A stretch of 51,324 nucleotides of DNA from Clostridiales bacterium (GTDB lineage Bacteria; Bacillota; Clostridia; Oscillospirales; CAG-272), in the NCBI GenBank assembly GCA_022791195.1, contig JAAVYP010000013.1, forward strand, positions 1-51,324. Reading direction: 5' to 3'. Position numbers and translations under genes: made by a program. How positions within the stretch are numbered: the stretch's first letter is position 1; every line of letters begins with the position of its first letter. Under the pieces are notes generated by a model, which saw nothing but the letters and a program-made list of their open reading frames with translations, searched no databases and had not been told where the DNA came from. Positions 24,409-31,977 of this stretch are shown piece by piece.

Positions 24409-24883
24409 ATATAATAAATGCCAGCAGATGCCGGCATGTATTAGAAAGTTTGCCTTGCTGCCCGGCAGGGGCAGCATTCCGGCAGAGCCGGAACCGTCAA
24501 ACTTTCGAGGAAGATAAAATTTTGATGATTACATAAATACATGCTGACGCAGGCATGTATCGATGCAAAGAGATTCCATCAAGAGCTATTTTGCATAGAA
24601 TATAATGTGTATCTATGATTTATATGGATTAGGCTCACTGTTGTGCATAAGACGGTGAGCTAATAATTAAAAATATTACATGTCGGAATACTTACCTTGC
24701 TGCAATGAGGGCTCGATTATCTCTTTGCTTTATGGTTTATGTTAAAAACGATTTGGTTGAAAATATTGCATTTTGAAATGTTTACTGTTTCTATATAAGC
24801 GCCAATTAGAGCGGTATGATTTTAAATTGTGAGTGATTTTCGGCAATATCGTTTATTATAAAATATTTTTTAAGGAGATTGAC
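24409..24883 (+). other. Structured intergenic element after pyk
   Basis: This 475-base gap holds no gene. 24444-24506 folds as a three-way junction: stem 1 GAAAGTTTG (24444-24452) with CAAACTTTC (24498-24506); stem 2 GCTGCCC (24457-24463) with GGGCAGC (24469-24475); stem 3 TTCCGGC (24477-24483) with GCCGGAA (24487-24493). It is flanked by two copies of GCATGTAT (24434-24441 and 24553-24560), either of which can pair with ATACATGC (24537-24544). A further hairpin, GCTCACTG with CGGTGAGC, lies at 24633-24660. The rest (24661-24883) is AT-rich with a possible -10 (TATGAT, 24815-24820). I do not recognise a known riboswitch. Confidence 0.5.
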
Positions 24884-25678
24884 ATGTCTATTCAAACAAT
24901 CGAGACAAAAATCAAATCACCGTTGTTTTTAACGGCGGCTATCTTGCTGACAGTTACTAATGCGCTTGAACTGATTTCCAATCACTTTGTTCCATTCAAT
25001 GTTTTTGGCATTTTGTATACGATAGGTGTTTGGCTGCTGTATGTGGCAGTAAAAAATGGTTCACTGCAAAACGGCCGTAACGGGTCTAAACTTATCAAGG
25101 GTTCTGTCAAAGCACAATGGATCGTAAACTGGGTTATTGTTGGTTTATTAGGCCTTTTGTTTTTGCTGTGCCTGGTGGCTTTCCCAGCTGTTTCTTCTAT
25201 TTTAGGATCTTTAGAAAATTCAGTAAACTCTTATGATCTTGCCTTTGCGGCTGGCGTTTCTGGTGTTGCTGTGGCGATTGTTGCCTTTGCAATATTGTTT
25301 ATCGCAGGCGCTTATGTGGTAATCAATATATTCTGGATTGGCAATTTGAGTAAGTTTACAAATGGCTTTGATCAGTCAGTGGCTACCGGTCAGGTTAATT
25401 TGCCCAAAATGAATGCTGTGAGAACCTGGCTCTTGGTATTAACGATTTTGAGCGGCATTAGCGCGATCACTTCGATTACGCATATGATGGCCTTTATCGC
25501 AGAAGGATGCACTTGTGCCGTTTATATCTTGTTCTACCTTATGTTGAAAGATGGCGCACCGCAGACAGTAAATCAGTCTATTCCGACGACTGCACAGAAT
25601 GCAGTCAATACCGAATCGAACGGAACAACTCAGTCAGGTGAGGATACCGCAAACGATTCATCTTCGACAGAAGCATAA
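24884..25678 (+). CDS. Six-helix membrane protein of unknown function
   Basis: A 264-residue integral membrane protein. About six hydrophobic helices are visible: roughly 12-32, 40-55, 80-105, 121-155 (long, perhaps two), 182-200 and 206-226. A hydrophilic C-terminal tail (230-264) is rich in Ser, Thr, Asn and Gln. No catalytic motif is apparent. The start at 24884 is set by AAGGAG seven bases upstream; an in-frame ATG at 24833 has no site. It ends with a strong terminator and has no operon partner. The polar low-complexity tail suggests a protein-protein or surface-exposed segment. Confidence 0.75.
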   Translation: MSIQTIETKIKSPLFLTAAILLTVTNALELISNHFVPFNVFGILYTIGVWLLYVAVKNGSLQNGRNGSKLIKGSVKAQWIVNWVIVGLLGLLFLLCLVAFPAVSSILGSLENSVNSYDLAFAAGVSGVAVAIVAFAILFIAGAYVVINIFWIGNLSKFTNGFDQSVATGQVNLPKMNAVRTWLLVLTILSGISAITSITHMMAFIAEGCTCAVYILFYLMLKDGAPQTVNQSIPTTAQNAVNTESNGTTQSGEDTANDSSSTEA

Positions 25679-25703
25679 GAAATTTTAAAAACTTAAATTA
25701 CAT

Positions 25704-25737
25704 AAAAAGCGGACGATTGATCGTCCGCTTTTTTCTG
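25704..25737. terminator. Bidirectional terminator
   Basis: AAAAAGCGGACGAT pairs with ATCGTCCGCTTTTT around a two-base turn. It lies between converging genes. Confidence 0.9.
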
Positions 25738-25748
25738 TATTCTGTTTG

Positions 25749-26234
25749 TTATAAAATTTTCTCCAGTCCTATTTTCTGGGGCACCAGTCCGCATTTTTCG
25801 TAAAAAGAGAGGGCGTTTTGGTTACATGCCCACACGTTGAGCGCTATATTGTAGCAGCCGTTGTCTTTGGCAAATGAAGAGGCAAACGAGAGCAGTTTTT
25901 GGCCAATGTGCTGACCGCGTTTTGTTTCGTCAACGCACAAATCTTCAATATACAAAGTTTTGAAATCGTTTAGGACGGAATCCTTGTCATGTTGCTGAAA
26001 CTGGCAGAAAACATAGCCGACTGCTTGTCCGTTTGCATCGACCGCGACAAAGATAGGCGTTGCAGGATCAAGCAGCATCACTTTTAGCTGTTCATCGGTG
26101 AATTTTTTGCTGTCGGCTCGAAATAAATCAGGCCGGCCGTTGTGGTGAACCATTAACACTTGACGCAGCAAATGATTGATGGCGGGAATATCGTTTTCAT
26201 CAGCTTGCCTAATCACGATTTCCTGTTTTTCCAT
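25749..26234 (-). CDS. GNAT-family acetyltransferase
   Basis: A 161-residue GNAT protein. The fold starts with IVIRQADENDIPAINHLLRQ. The core EDLCVDETKRGQHIGQKLLSFA contains the RGQHIG acetyl-CoA loop, and ALNVWACNQNALSFYEKCGL is the usual final motif. The pattern resembles RimI-like and small-molecule acetyltransferases; the substrate is unknown. I set the start at 26234, seven bases after AAGGAG. It follows the cyclophilin gene by 53 bases, with a perfect 10-bp hairpin (26255-26281) in between that lacks a T tract. Confidence 0.85.
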   Translation of the reverse strand: MEKQEIVIRQADENDIPAINHLLRQVLMVHHNGRPDLFRADSKKFTDEQLKVMLLDPATPIFVAVDANGQAVGYVFCQFQQHDKDSVLNDFKTLYIEDLCVDETKRGQHIGQKLLSFASSFAKDNGCYNIALNVWACNQNALSFYEKCGLVPQKIGLEKIL

Positions 26235-26287
26235 AGGTTTTCTCCTTTGCTTTGCCATCCAATCGGTCCGCGATTGGATGGCGGACA

Positions 26288-26887
26288 TTAGTCCACGATG
26301 GTGATGGATTGAATGATTGGCTGATTGGCGGCCAGCACGGTGCCGTTGTCATCTTCTACCTTTGCGTCGGCGCAGATCGCGTCCACAACTTCCATGCCGG
26401 AGGTAACATGGCCAAACGCCGCATATTTGCCATCTAAGTAGGTTGAGTCCTTGTGCACAATAAAGAATTGGCTGGAGGCGCTGTCCATTGCTTGCGAACG
26501 AGCCATCGAAATAACACCCCGCACATGTGAAATATTGTTTTCCACACCATTGGCTTTAAACTCACCGGTAATGTTTTTGCCGCTGCCGCCCAAACCATTG
26601 CCTTTGGGATCGCCGCCCTGTATCATAAAACCAGACATGATGCGGTGAAAAGTAAGGCGATCGTAAAAACCGTCTTTGGCAAGTTCAACAAAATTTGTCA
26701 CAGTGATAGGGGCCGTGTCAGCGTCCAGTTCCAACTCAATGACACCATAGTTTTCGATTTCAATTTTAGCGTGATGAATGCCTGAGAGCAGGCTTTCATC
26801 TTTAGGATTGTCTTGTTTTTTGCCGCAGCTTGCGACAGATAACAGAAGAATAAAAAACAGCGAAAGGCAAAGTGTTTTTTTAGTCAT
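26288..26887 (-). CDS. Cyclophilin-type peptidylprolyl isomerase lipoprotein
   Basis: A 199-residue lipoprotein that speeds proline isomerisation during protein folding outside the membrane. The signal peptide ends in the lipobox VASC (Cys21 acylated after cleavage). The cyclophilin domain (about 40-198) shows FVELAKDGFYDRLTFHRIMSGFMIQGGDP, with the catalytic Arg in FHRI, and SQFFIVHKDS and GKYAAFGHVTSGM. The start follows AAGGAG. It lies 33 bases after another lipoprotein gene on the same strand, so the two may be cotranscribed. The family is secure. Confidence 0.92.
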   Translation of the reverse strand: MTKKTLCLSLFFILLLSVASCGKKQDNPKDESLLSGIHHAKIEIENYGVIELELDADTAPITVTNFVELAKDGFYDRLTFHRIMSGFMIQGGDPKGNGLGGSGKNITGEFKANGVENNISHVRGVISMARSQAMDSASSQFFIVHKDSTYLDGKYAAFGHVTSGMEVVDAICADAKVEDDNGTVLAANQPIIQSITIVD

Positions 26888-26920
26888 TTGATTGCTCCTT
26901 AATAGTATTTTTTAATCGAC

Positions 26921-27421
26921 TTATGATTTTACTTTTTCATATACGCCCTGCGAGGTGGTGATAGGCCATGGTTGATTGTTTTCATCGGCAGGGGGAAGCT
27001 GCGCTTCGATTAGCATGAGAGAATCCTGTTCTTTGTCATATGAGAACGTGAGGTTATATGTGACGGACTGCTCGTCTTTGCTTTTGGTGTATTGACAACG
27101 AATTTTGTCTCCTTCGATGGCATACCAACCTTCTATCATATTTGTGTTCTTATCATCCTTGGCAGAATCGGCGGGTAAATCGCCATTGGTCAAAAAGGTT
27201 TTTGAGTAAGCGAACTCAACGGTAAAAGGCTTGTTTTGGTACATGCCAAAGGGCTGCCCGGACTGTGCACAAGAGCTTATTGTAAAAGAAAGACAGACGG
27301 CGGCCGAGAACATCCCAATGCTTTTGACAAGAGAAAAAAATTTTCTTTGATGGGAAATGTTTTGGGAGTGTTTGGGCGATTTTGAGCCGGCTTTGTGAGA
27401 AAGAAAAGTGGGAATGTGCAT
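26921..27421 (-). CDS. Small lipoprotein of unknown function
   Basis: A 166-residue protein with a hydrophobic segment ending in a lipobox-like ISSC (Cys at about 51), preceded by an unusually long basic N terminus. It may therefore be read from a later start (Met37, about 27313), though that Met has only a weak ribosome site; GAAAGGA supports 27421. The mature part (about 115 residues) looks like an all-beta, lipocalin-like or copper-resistance-like domain (FTVEFAY, MIEGWYAIEGDKIRCQY, YNLTFSYD), but I cannot assign a family. It heads the set with the cyclophilin lipoprotein. Confidence 0.65.
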   Translation of the reverse strand: MHIPTFLSHKAGSKSPKHSQNISHQRKFFSLVKSIGMFSAAVCLSFTISSCAQSGQPFGMYQNKPFTVEFAYSKTFLTNGDLPADSAKDDKNTNMIEGWYAIEGDKIRCQYTKSKDEQSVTYNLTFSYDKEQDSLMLIEAQLPPADENNQPWPITTSQGVYEKVKS

Positions 27422-27448
27422 TTTTTGTTTCGTCCTTTCATTTTGGTT

Positions 27449-27478
27449 ATTTTATCATAGAGCGCTCTTGGTTGGCAA
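27449..27478 (-). promoter_or_regulatory. Lipoprotein promoter with overlapping palindrome
   Basis: On the - strand, TTGCCA (27478-27473), 18 bases and TAAAAT (27454-27449). A perfect inverted repeat, GCTCTTG (27464-27470) with CAAGAGC (27476-27482), overlaps the -35, as an operator would. Confidence 0.5.
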
Positions 27479-27493
27479 GAGCAAAAACGTAAA

Positions 27494-27521
27494 CATATTA
27501 TGTATTGGAGAGTTTCTCCAA
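27494..27521 (+). promoter_or_regulatory. Possible dpaA promoter and palindrome
   Basis: CATATTAT at 27494-27501 resembles a mother-cell sigma-E/K -10 element, though the upstream -35 is unconvincing; TTGGCA (27472-27477) with TATTAT 18 bases on also fits sigma-A. TTGGAGA (27505-27511) and TCTCCAA (27515-27521) form a perfect inverted repeat just downstream, between promoter and gene. Confidence 0.35.
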
Positions 27522-27547
27522 ATACAGTTAAAGGAAACAAATGATAA

Positions 27548-28357
27548 ATGGAAAGGGAAAAAATAATTGCCGTTGCGGGGGCTGATAAGCGTTCACAGGC
27601 TATGAAGGCCGCTTTACAAGCGATGGGCTATCAAACCGTATCGCTTGATGAGCGCGATAAAGCGCTGGCGGCGGTGCTTCCTATGCCGTATACCTTAGAT
27701 GGAAAAACGGTGAAGGATACTGATCTTTCCCTTGAAGAGCTGTTTGGGTCGCTTGGAAAGCACTTTGTGATTTTGGGCGGGCGGCTTGATGCAAAGGCGT
27801 ATTGTTTGGCTATGAAAAACGGCATTCGCCTGTTTGATTATTACGATCAGGAGGCTGTCAAAATCAAAAATGCAGCGCTGACAGCAGACGGAACAATGGC
27901 CATGGTGCCCGTTGATTTAGGCATACAGCTGTGCAATGCCCGTGTTCTTGTCTGCGGTTTTGGCCGAACCGGCAAAGCGTTGGCTAACAGGCTGCGCGGG
28001 GCCGGCGCAGCAGTCAGCGTCAGTGCACGCAAGGATACAGATCTTGCTTGGATTGAGGCGCTTGGCTATACAGCCATGTCTTTTGAAAAGCTTGATGTAT
28101 CTGAATTTGATGTGGTCATGAATACGGTGCCTGCACGAATCCTGACCAAAAAGCATATTGCCTGCATGAAGAAAAATGCGGCAATCATAGATCTTGCTTC
28201 TGCGCCTTTCGGCACCGATTTCGATGCCGCGAAAGAATATGGAATTACCGCGCTGACGGCGCCGTCTCTGCCTGCCAGGGTATTTCCCGATAAAGCAGGC
28301 GCTGTTTTAGCCCAAAGCGCGGCGGGACTTTTAAAGGAAGCGGGGTGTGGAATATGA
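27548..28357 (+). CDS. dpaA: Dipicolinate synthase subunit A
   Basis: With DpaB it makes dipicolinic acid from the lysine-pathway intermediate dihydroxy-tetrahydrodipicolinate; the acid accumulates as a calcium salt in the spore core. The 269-residue length is close to that of SpoVFA. An N-terminal domain (about 1-120) precedes a Rossmann fold with GFGRTG (137-142), and the C-terminal APSLPARVFPDKAG is the typical family ending. The ribosome site AAAGGA lies about 12 bases from the ATG. dpaB overlaps by 4 bases. In the mother cell this operon is normally under sigma-K. Its presence argues for an endospore-forming host. Confidence 0.93.
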   Translation: MEREKIIAVAGADKRSQAMKAALQAMGYQTVSLDERDKALAAVLPMPYTLDGKTVKDTDLSLEELFGSLGKHFVILGGRLDAKAYCLAMKNGIRLFDYYDQEAVKIKNAALTADGTMAMVPVDLGIQLCNARVLVCGFGRTGKALANRLRGAGAAVSVSARKDTDLAWIEALGYTAMSFEKLDVSEFDVVMNTVPARILTKKHIACMKKNAAIIDLASAPFGTDFDAAKEYGITALTAPSLPARVFPDKAGAVLAQSAAGLLKEAGCGI

Positions 28358-28911
28358 TAGGTTATGGAATTTGCGGATCGTTTTGTACGCACGCCAAGAG
28401 TTTAGCGGTTCTTGAAGCTTTGGCCGGCAAGTATGACATGCTTCCGGTATTAAGCTTTAACGCGGCGGCACTCGATACGCGTTTTGGCAAAGCACAGGAT
28501 TTGATTCAAAAAGCGGAAAATACGTGTGGACAAAAAGCGGTCATGAGCATTGTTGATGCGGAGCCGTTAGGCCCCAAAACGCCCATGGAAGCTTTTATTA
28601 TTGCGCCTTGTACTGGTAATACCTTAGCTAAAATAGCAAGCGGAATTACCGATACGCCTGTAACAATGGCGGCCAAAGCACATTTGCGCACCAGCCGTCC
28701 GCTGATTATCTGTTTGGCGTCCAATGATTCGCTTAGTGCGAATTTGAAAAATATAGCGGCTCTGACCGAAAAAAAGAGCGTCTATTTTGTACCCCTTTGT
28801 CAGGATGATCCGGAAAAAAAGCCGTATTCGCTGGTTGCGGATTTTTCAATGATTGAAAAAACGCTCGAATTCGCTCTTAAAGGAAAACAACTGCGCCCGT
28901 TATTTATATAA
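28354..28911 (+). CDS. dpaB: Dipicolinate synthase subunit B
   Basis: The flavoprotein-like partner of DpaA, about 185 residues. It shows GYGICGSFCTHAKSL at the N terminus, the APCTGNTLAKIASGITDTPVTMA region of the flavin-dependent decarboxylase-like fold, and a C-terminal FVPLCQDDP. Each matches SpoVFB. I place the start at the ATG at 28354, giving the common ATGA overlap with dpaA. A GTG at 28345 has a better-spaced AAAGGAAG and would add three residues. No terminator is clear after it; a weak hairpin follows at about 28935. Confidence 0.93.
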   Translation: MIGYGICGSFCTHAKSLAVLEALAGKYDMLPVLSFNAAALDTRFGKAQDLIQKAENTCGQKAVMSIVDAEPLGPKTPMEAFIIAPCTGNTLAKIASGITDTPVTMAAKAHLRTSRPLIICLASNDSLSANLKNIAALTEKKSVYFVPLCQDDPEKKPYSLVADFSMIEKTLEFALKGKQLRPLFI

Positions 28912-28954
28912 AATACAACGGGGGAAAATCAATAAAGGCGGCTTTGGCTGCTGA

Positions 28955-28987
28955 TTAAATAAAAAGGCCCTGCGTCCATGCAGGGCG
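28955..28987 (-). terminator. Terminator of ymdB
   Basis: On the - strand GCCCTGC (28986-28980) pairs with GCAGGGC (28973-28967) and is followed by a run of U residues. Confidence 0.85.
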
Positions 28988-29017
28988 GATACTTAGTTGA
29001 ATTGATATAGGGAATGG

Positions 29018-29788
29018 TTAAAAGCGCACTCTTTCGATCGCTTGGCAGCGTCCTGTGTCCGGCACGATGTCGAATAAAGCGCCGTGTATCAATACGGTGC
29101 CGGCGGCAAAATCAAAGCGTGCCGGCAGATGGGTGCGGTATCGGTTGATGATAATGTCGCTTTTAACGCCCAGAATGGAGTCCTGCACACCTGAAAAACC
29201 GAGATCGGTGATATAGCCAGAGCCGTTTGGCAAAATTTGTTCATCAGCTGTCGCGACATGCGTGTGTGTGCCGAAGATCATGGCAATGCGTCCGTCAAAA
29301 TACCGAGCCAAAGCGATTTTTTCGCTGGTCGATTCTGCATGGATATCTAAAGCGGCGAAATCATAGTTGCCTTCTTCTCTTGACAGGATAGCGTCGATGG
29401 CGTCAAACGGGCATTCGGCCGGATCCATAAAAACACGGCCGAGCACGTTGATGACCAGCACCTTATAGCCGTCGATATTGGCGAGGGTGTAGCCGCAGCC
29501 AGGCATGCGGGCGGGCAGATTCGCGGGCCGAATGATGCGGTGGTCTTGCTCCAGCATGGCATAGAGCGCATGCTTGCGAAAGATGTGATTGCCGCCGGTG
29601 AGAAGATCGGCGCCGGCATATAGAATCCTTTGTGCATCGTCCGGTAAAAGACCGTTGCCGGTGCTGGCGTTTTCAGCGTTTGCAATGACAAAATCAATTT
29701 GCTTTGTTTTACGAAATGCCCAAAGGTGCTCTTCTAAATAGTCAATGGCGGCAGGCGAAACAATGTCGCCGATAGCAAGAATGTTCAC
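29018..29788 (-). CDS. ymdB: YmdB-family metallophosphoesterase
   Basis: A 256-residue dinuclear-metal phosphodiesterase, related to B. subtilis YmdB, which affects biofilm formation and motility and hydrolyses 2',3'-cyclic nucleotides. The metal-ligand motifs are GDIV, NAENASTGNG, GGNHIF, DIHAESTSEK and GTHTHVATADE. The usual Trp/Asp of the GNHxWD motif is FR here, a mild deviation outside the direct ligands. The start is a GTG at 29788 with AAAGGAAA upstream. It lies after rny, as in B. subtilis, but a terminator hairpin separates them. Confidence 0.92.
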   Translation of the reverse strand: MNILAIGDIVSPAAIDYLEEHLWAFRKTKQIDFVIANAENASTGNGLLPDDAQRILYAGADLLTGGNHIFRKHALYAMLEQDHRIIRPANLPARMPGCGYTLANIDGYKVLVINVLGRVFMDPAECPFDAIDAILSREEGNYDFAALDIHAESTSEKIALARYFDGRIAMIFGTHTHVATADEQILPNGSGYITDLGFSGVQDSILGVKSDIIINRYRTHLPARFDFAAGTVLIHGALFDIVPDTGRCQAIERVRF

Positions 29789-29827
29789 GTTGTTTCCTTT
29801 CTATAAGGCCTCTTGCGGCCTATGAAG

Positions 29828-29859
29828 AAAAGCCAGCCATCACAATGGCTGGCTTTTTA
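29828..29859. terminator. Terminator between rny and ymdB
   Basis: GCCAGCCAT and ATGGCTGGC flank CACA, with A and T tracts on either side. It should stop or weaken read-through from rny into ymdB. Confidence 0.85.
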
Positions 29860-29889
29860 GGTGTAATAAATCCGACAAATGATACTGAT

Positions 29890-31443
29890 TTATTTAGCAA
29901 AATCGATGGCACGGCTTTCCCGAATGACATGAATTTTGATTTGACCGGGATATTTTAATTCTTCTTCGACCTTTTTAACGATTTCATGCGCCACAATAAT
30001 CATCTTATCATCGCTGATTTGTTCGGGCTTCACCATGATGCGCACTTCGCGGCCGGCTTGGATGGCGTATGATTTTTCAACACCCTCAAAGCTGGTGGCG
30101 ATTTCCTCTAACTTCTGCAGGCGTTTGATGTAATTTTCAACATTCTCACGTCTGGCGCCCGGTCTTGCCGCTGAAATAGCATCGGCGGCTTGTACAATTT
30201 GAGCAATCACCGTCTTGGCCTCTACATCGCCGTGATGGGCTTCAATTGCATGCACCACTTCTTTGCTTTCCCTGTATTTTTTAGCGAGATCAACGCCGAT
30301 TTGAACGTGGCTTCCTTCGATTTCCTGCGTCATAGCCTTACCGATGTCATGGAGCAATCCTGCGCGTTTAGCGACTGTCGCATCAACGCCTAATTCTTCG
30401 GCTAACATACCGGCGATGAAAGCTACTTCAATCGAATGGTCGAGAACATTTTGTCCATAACTTGTCCGATATTTTAACCGGCCCAAAATCTTGATGAGCT
30501 CATGGTTAATACCGTGAATACCTGTATCAAAGGTGGCCTTTTCGCCTGCTTTTTTGATGGTTGTTTCGACTTCTTTGCGTGCCTTTTCAACCGTTTCTTC
30601 GATGCGTGCCGGGTGGATACGTCCGTCTGTAATCAGCTTTTCAAGTGCAATGCGTGCGGTTTCCCGTCTGACAGGATCAAAGCTAGAAAGGGTAATCGCC
30701 TCGGGCGTATCGTCGATAATTAAATCACAGCCGGTCATTTGCTCAATGGTACGAATATTGCGTCCTTCGCGGCCAATAATGCGGCCCTTCATATCGTCGC
30801 TCGGCAGGGCAACCACCGATACGGTGGCTTCTGATACATGCTCTGATGCATAACGCTGGATGGTGGCCGAAATAATTTCTCTGGCCTTTTGATCGGCATC
30901 TTCCTTGAAGCGGTTTTCCGCCTCGGTAATGCGCAGCGCGGTTTCATGCTCTAATTCTTCTTCAATTTTGCTTAGCAGGTCTGCTTTGGCCTGTTCGGCG
31001 GTCAGGCCGGAAATTTCCTCCAGTCTTTTTAACTGCTCTTGTTTTACCTCTTCAATGGAAGCCAGCCTTGCCTCTGTTTCTTTTACTTTATTGGCAAGGG
31101 CTTCTTCCTTTTTTTCAAAGGCCTCATATTTGTGCTCTATGGCCTCTTCACGCTGAAGAGCCCGTTTTTCAAGGCGCGACACCTCGTTGCGTCTTTCTTT
31201 GAGTTCTCTTTCCGCTTCATTTCGATTGCGGATAATTTCTTCTTTTGCTTCTAAGAGTGTTTCTTTTTTCTTGCTTTTTGCTAATTTTTCTGCGTCGGCT
31301 AAAATGGATTTTGCTTTTTCTTCGGCTGAACCAATTTCAGCTTCGGCAACTTTTTTACGGTAAGCGATACCAAGGATAAATCCTACAATAATCGCGATTA
31401 TAAATCCAACGATACCTATGACAATTGCGATTGCATTCGGCAT
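29890..31443 (-). CDS. rny: Ribonuclease Y
   Basis: The membrane-anchored endoribonuclease that starts mRNA decay in many Gram-positives. The 517-residue protein has an N-terminal transmembrane helix (about 4-26), a long charged coiled coil (about 30-190), a KH RNA-binding domain with IGREGRNIR (about 215-223), and an HD domain with HDIGKAMT. The start at 31443 is fixed by AAGGAGG seven bases upstream; an in-frame TTG upstream overlaps that site. It has its own strong promoter. ymdB follows across a terminator. Confidence 0.96.
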   Translation of the reverse strand: MPNAIAIVIGIVGFIIAIIVGFILGIAYRKKVAEAEIGSAEEKAKSILADAEKLAKSKKKETLLEAKEEIIRNRNEAERELKERRNEVSRLEKRALQREEAIEHKYEAFEKKEEALANKVKETEARLASIEEVKQEQLKRLEEISGLTAEQAKADLLSKIEEELEHETALRITEAENRFKEDADQKAREIISATIQRYASEHVSEATVSVVALPSDDMKGRIIGREGRNIRTIEQMTGCDLIIDDTPEAITLSSFDPVRRETARIALEKLITDGRIHPARIEETVEKARKEVETTIKKAGEKATFDTGIHGINHELIKILGRLKYRTSYGQNVLDHSIEVAFIAGMLAEELGVDATVAKRAGLLHDIGKAMTQEIEGSHVQIGVDLAKKYRESKEVVHAIEAHHGDVEAKTVIAQIVQAADAISAARPGARRENVENYIKRLQKLEEIATSFEGVEKSYAIQAGREVRIMVKPEQISDDKMIIVAHEIVKKVEEELKYPGQIKIHVIRESRAIDFAK

Positions 31444-31535
31444 TCTTTGCACCTCCTTATTCAATTTTAATTATGTAAATTTTGGTTATCAAGCATTGGC
31501 AGTCTTAATGCTTTGAACACATTTATACAAAGTAT

Positions 31536-31564
31536 ATTATACAATAGTACAAGTGGTTTGTCAA
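31536..31564 (-). promoter_or_regulatory. rny promoter
   Basis: On the - strand TTGACA (31564-31559), 17 bases and TATAAT (31541-31536), a consensus sigma-A promoter with a leader of about 85 bases. Confidence 0.85.
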
Positions 31565-31617
31565 TAAATTGGGCGCGCCGTTTGCACCTCTAAAAGTAAA
31601 TTTGCCGTAAAGAGGGA

Positions 31618-31646
31618 TTGACAAGGATTTTGAGGTATGCTATAGT
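31618..31646 (+). promoter_or_regulatory. T-box/trpB promoter
   Basis: TTGACA (31618-31623), 17 bases and TATAGT (31641-31646) with TGC directly before the -10. A very strong promoter by sequence. Confidence 0.9.
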
Positions 31647-31652
31647 ATAGAA

Positions 31653-31947
31653 AACCGTTATAAAAAAAGAGTGAGTAGATTTTATCTCTTTTCTTGCAGA
31701 GAGCTGCCGGGGGTGGAACGGCAGCAGAAAATGTAAAATCGAATGGGCTTTTTAGGGCAATCGGAAACAAGGCAGACTGAAATTTTGTTTGCTTGGAGTA
31801 TGTGCGACAGAGTGTGGCTCTCTGTAAAAAAGGCCGGCGTATTTTAGTACGCGCAAAGCGGACGAAGCAAGCTTCGTCAAGCCGGGTGGCACCGCAGGAT
31901 TTTTTATTCCTGTCCCAGCAAGTGTATTGTGGGACAGGATTTTTTTA
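31653..31947 (+). ncRNA. T-box riboswitch, probable tRNA-Trp
   Basis: The leader has the conserved T-box segment GGGTGGCACCGC (31884-31895) followed by an intrinsic terminator, CCTGTCCCA (31909-31917) with TGGGACAGG (31930-31938) and a T tract. Stem I shows the AGTAGA motif and the distal AGAGAGCTGCC hairpin (about 31697-31727). The likely specifier codon is TGG (Trp) at 31744-31746 in the sequence GAATGGGC. The acceptor-pairing bulge reads TGGC, requiring a G discriminator base, which bacterial tRNA-Trp has. Uncharged tRNA-Trp should therefore stabilise the antiterminator and turn on trpB. Confidence 0.93.
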
Positions 31948-31977
31948 TTCTGTTCCGAAAAGAAAGGAGACACCGTG

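Noticed and set aside
24444-24506. Purine or c-di-GMP riboswitch as explanation of the three-way junction
   Set aside because: The conserved junction and loop bases of those classes are not present.
26255-26281. Terminator between cyclophilin and acetyltransferase genes
   Set aside because: A perfect 10-bp hairpin, but no T tract on either strand; more likely an mRNA-stability or repeat structure.
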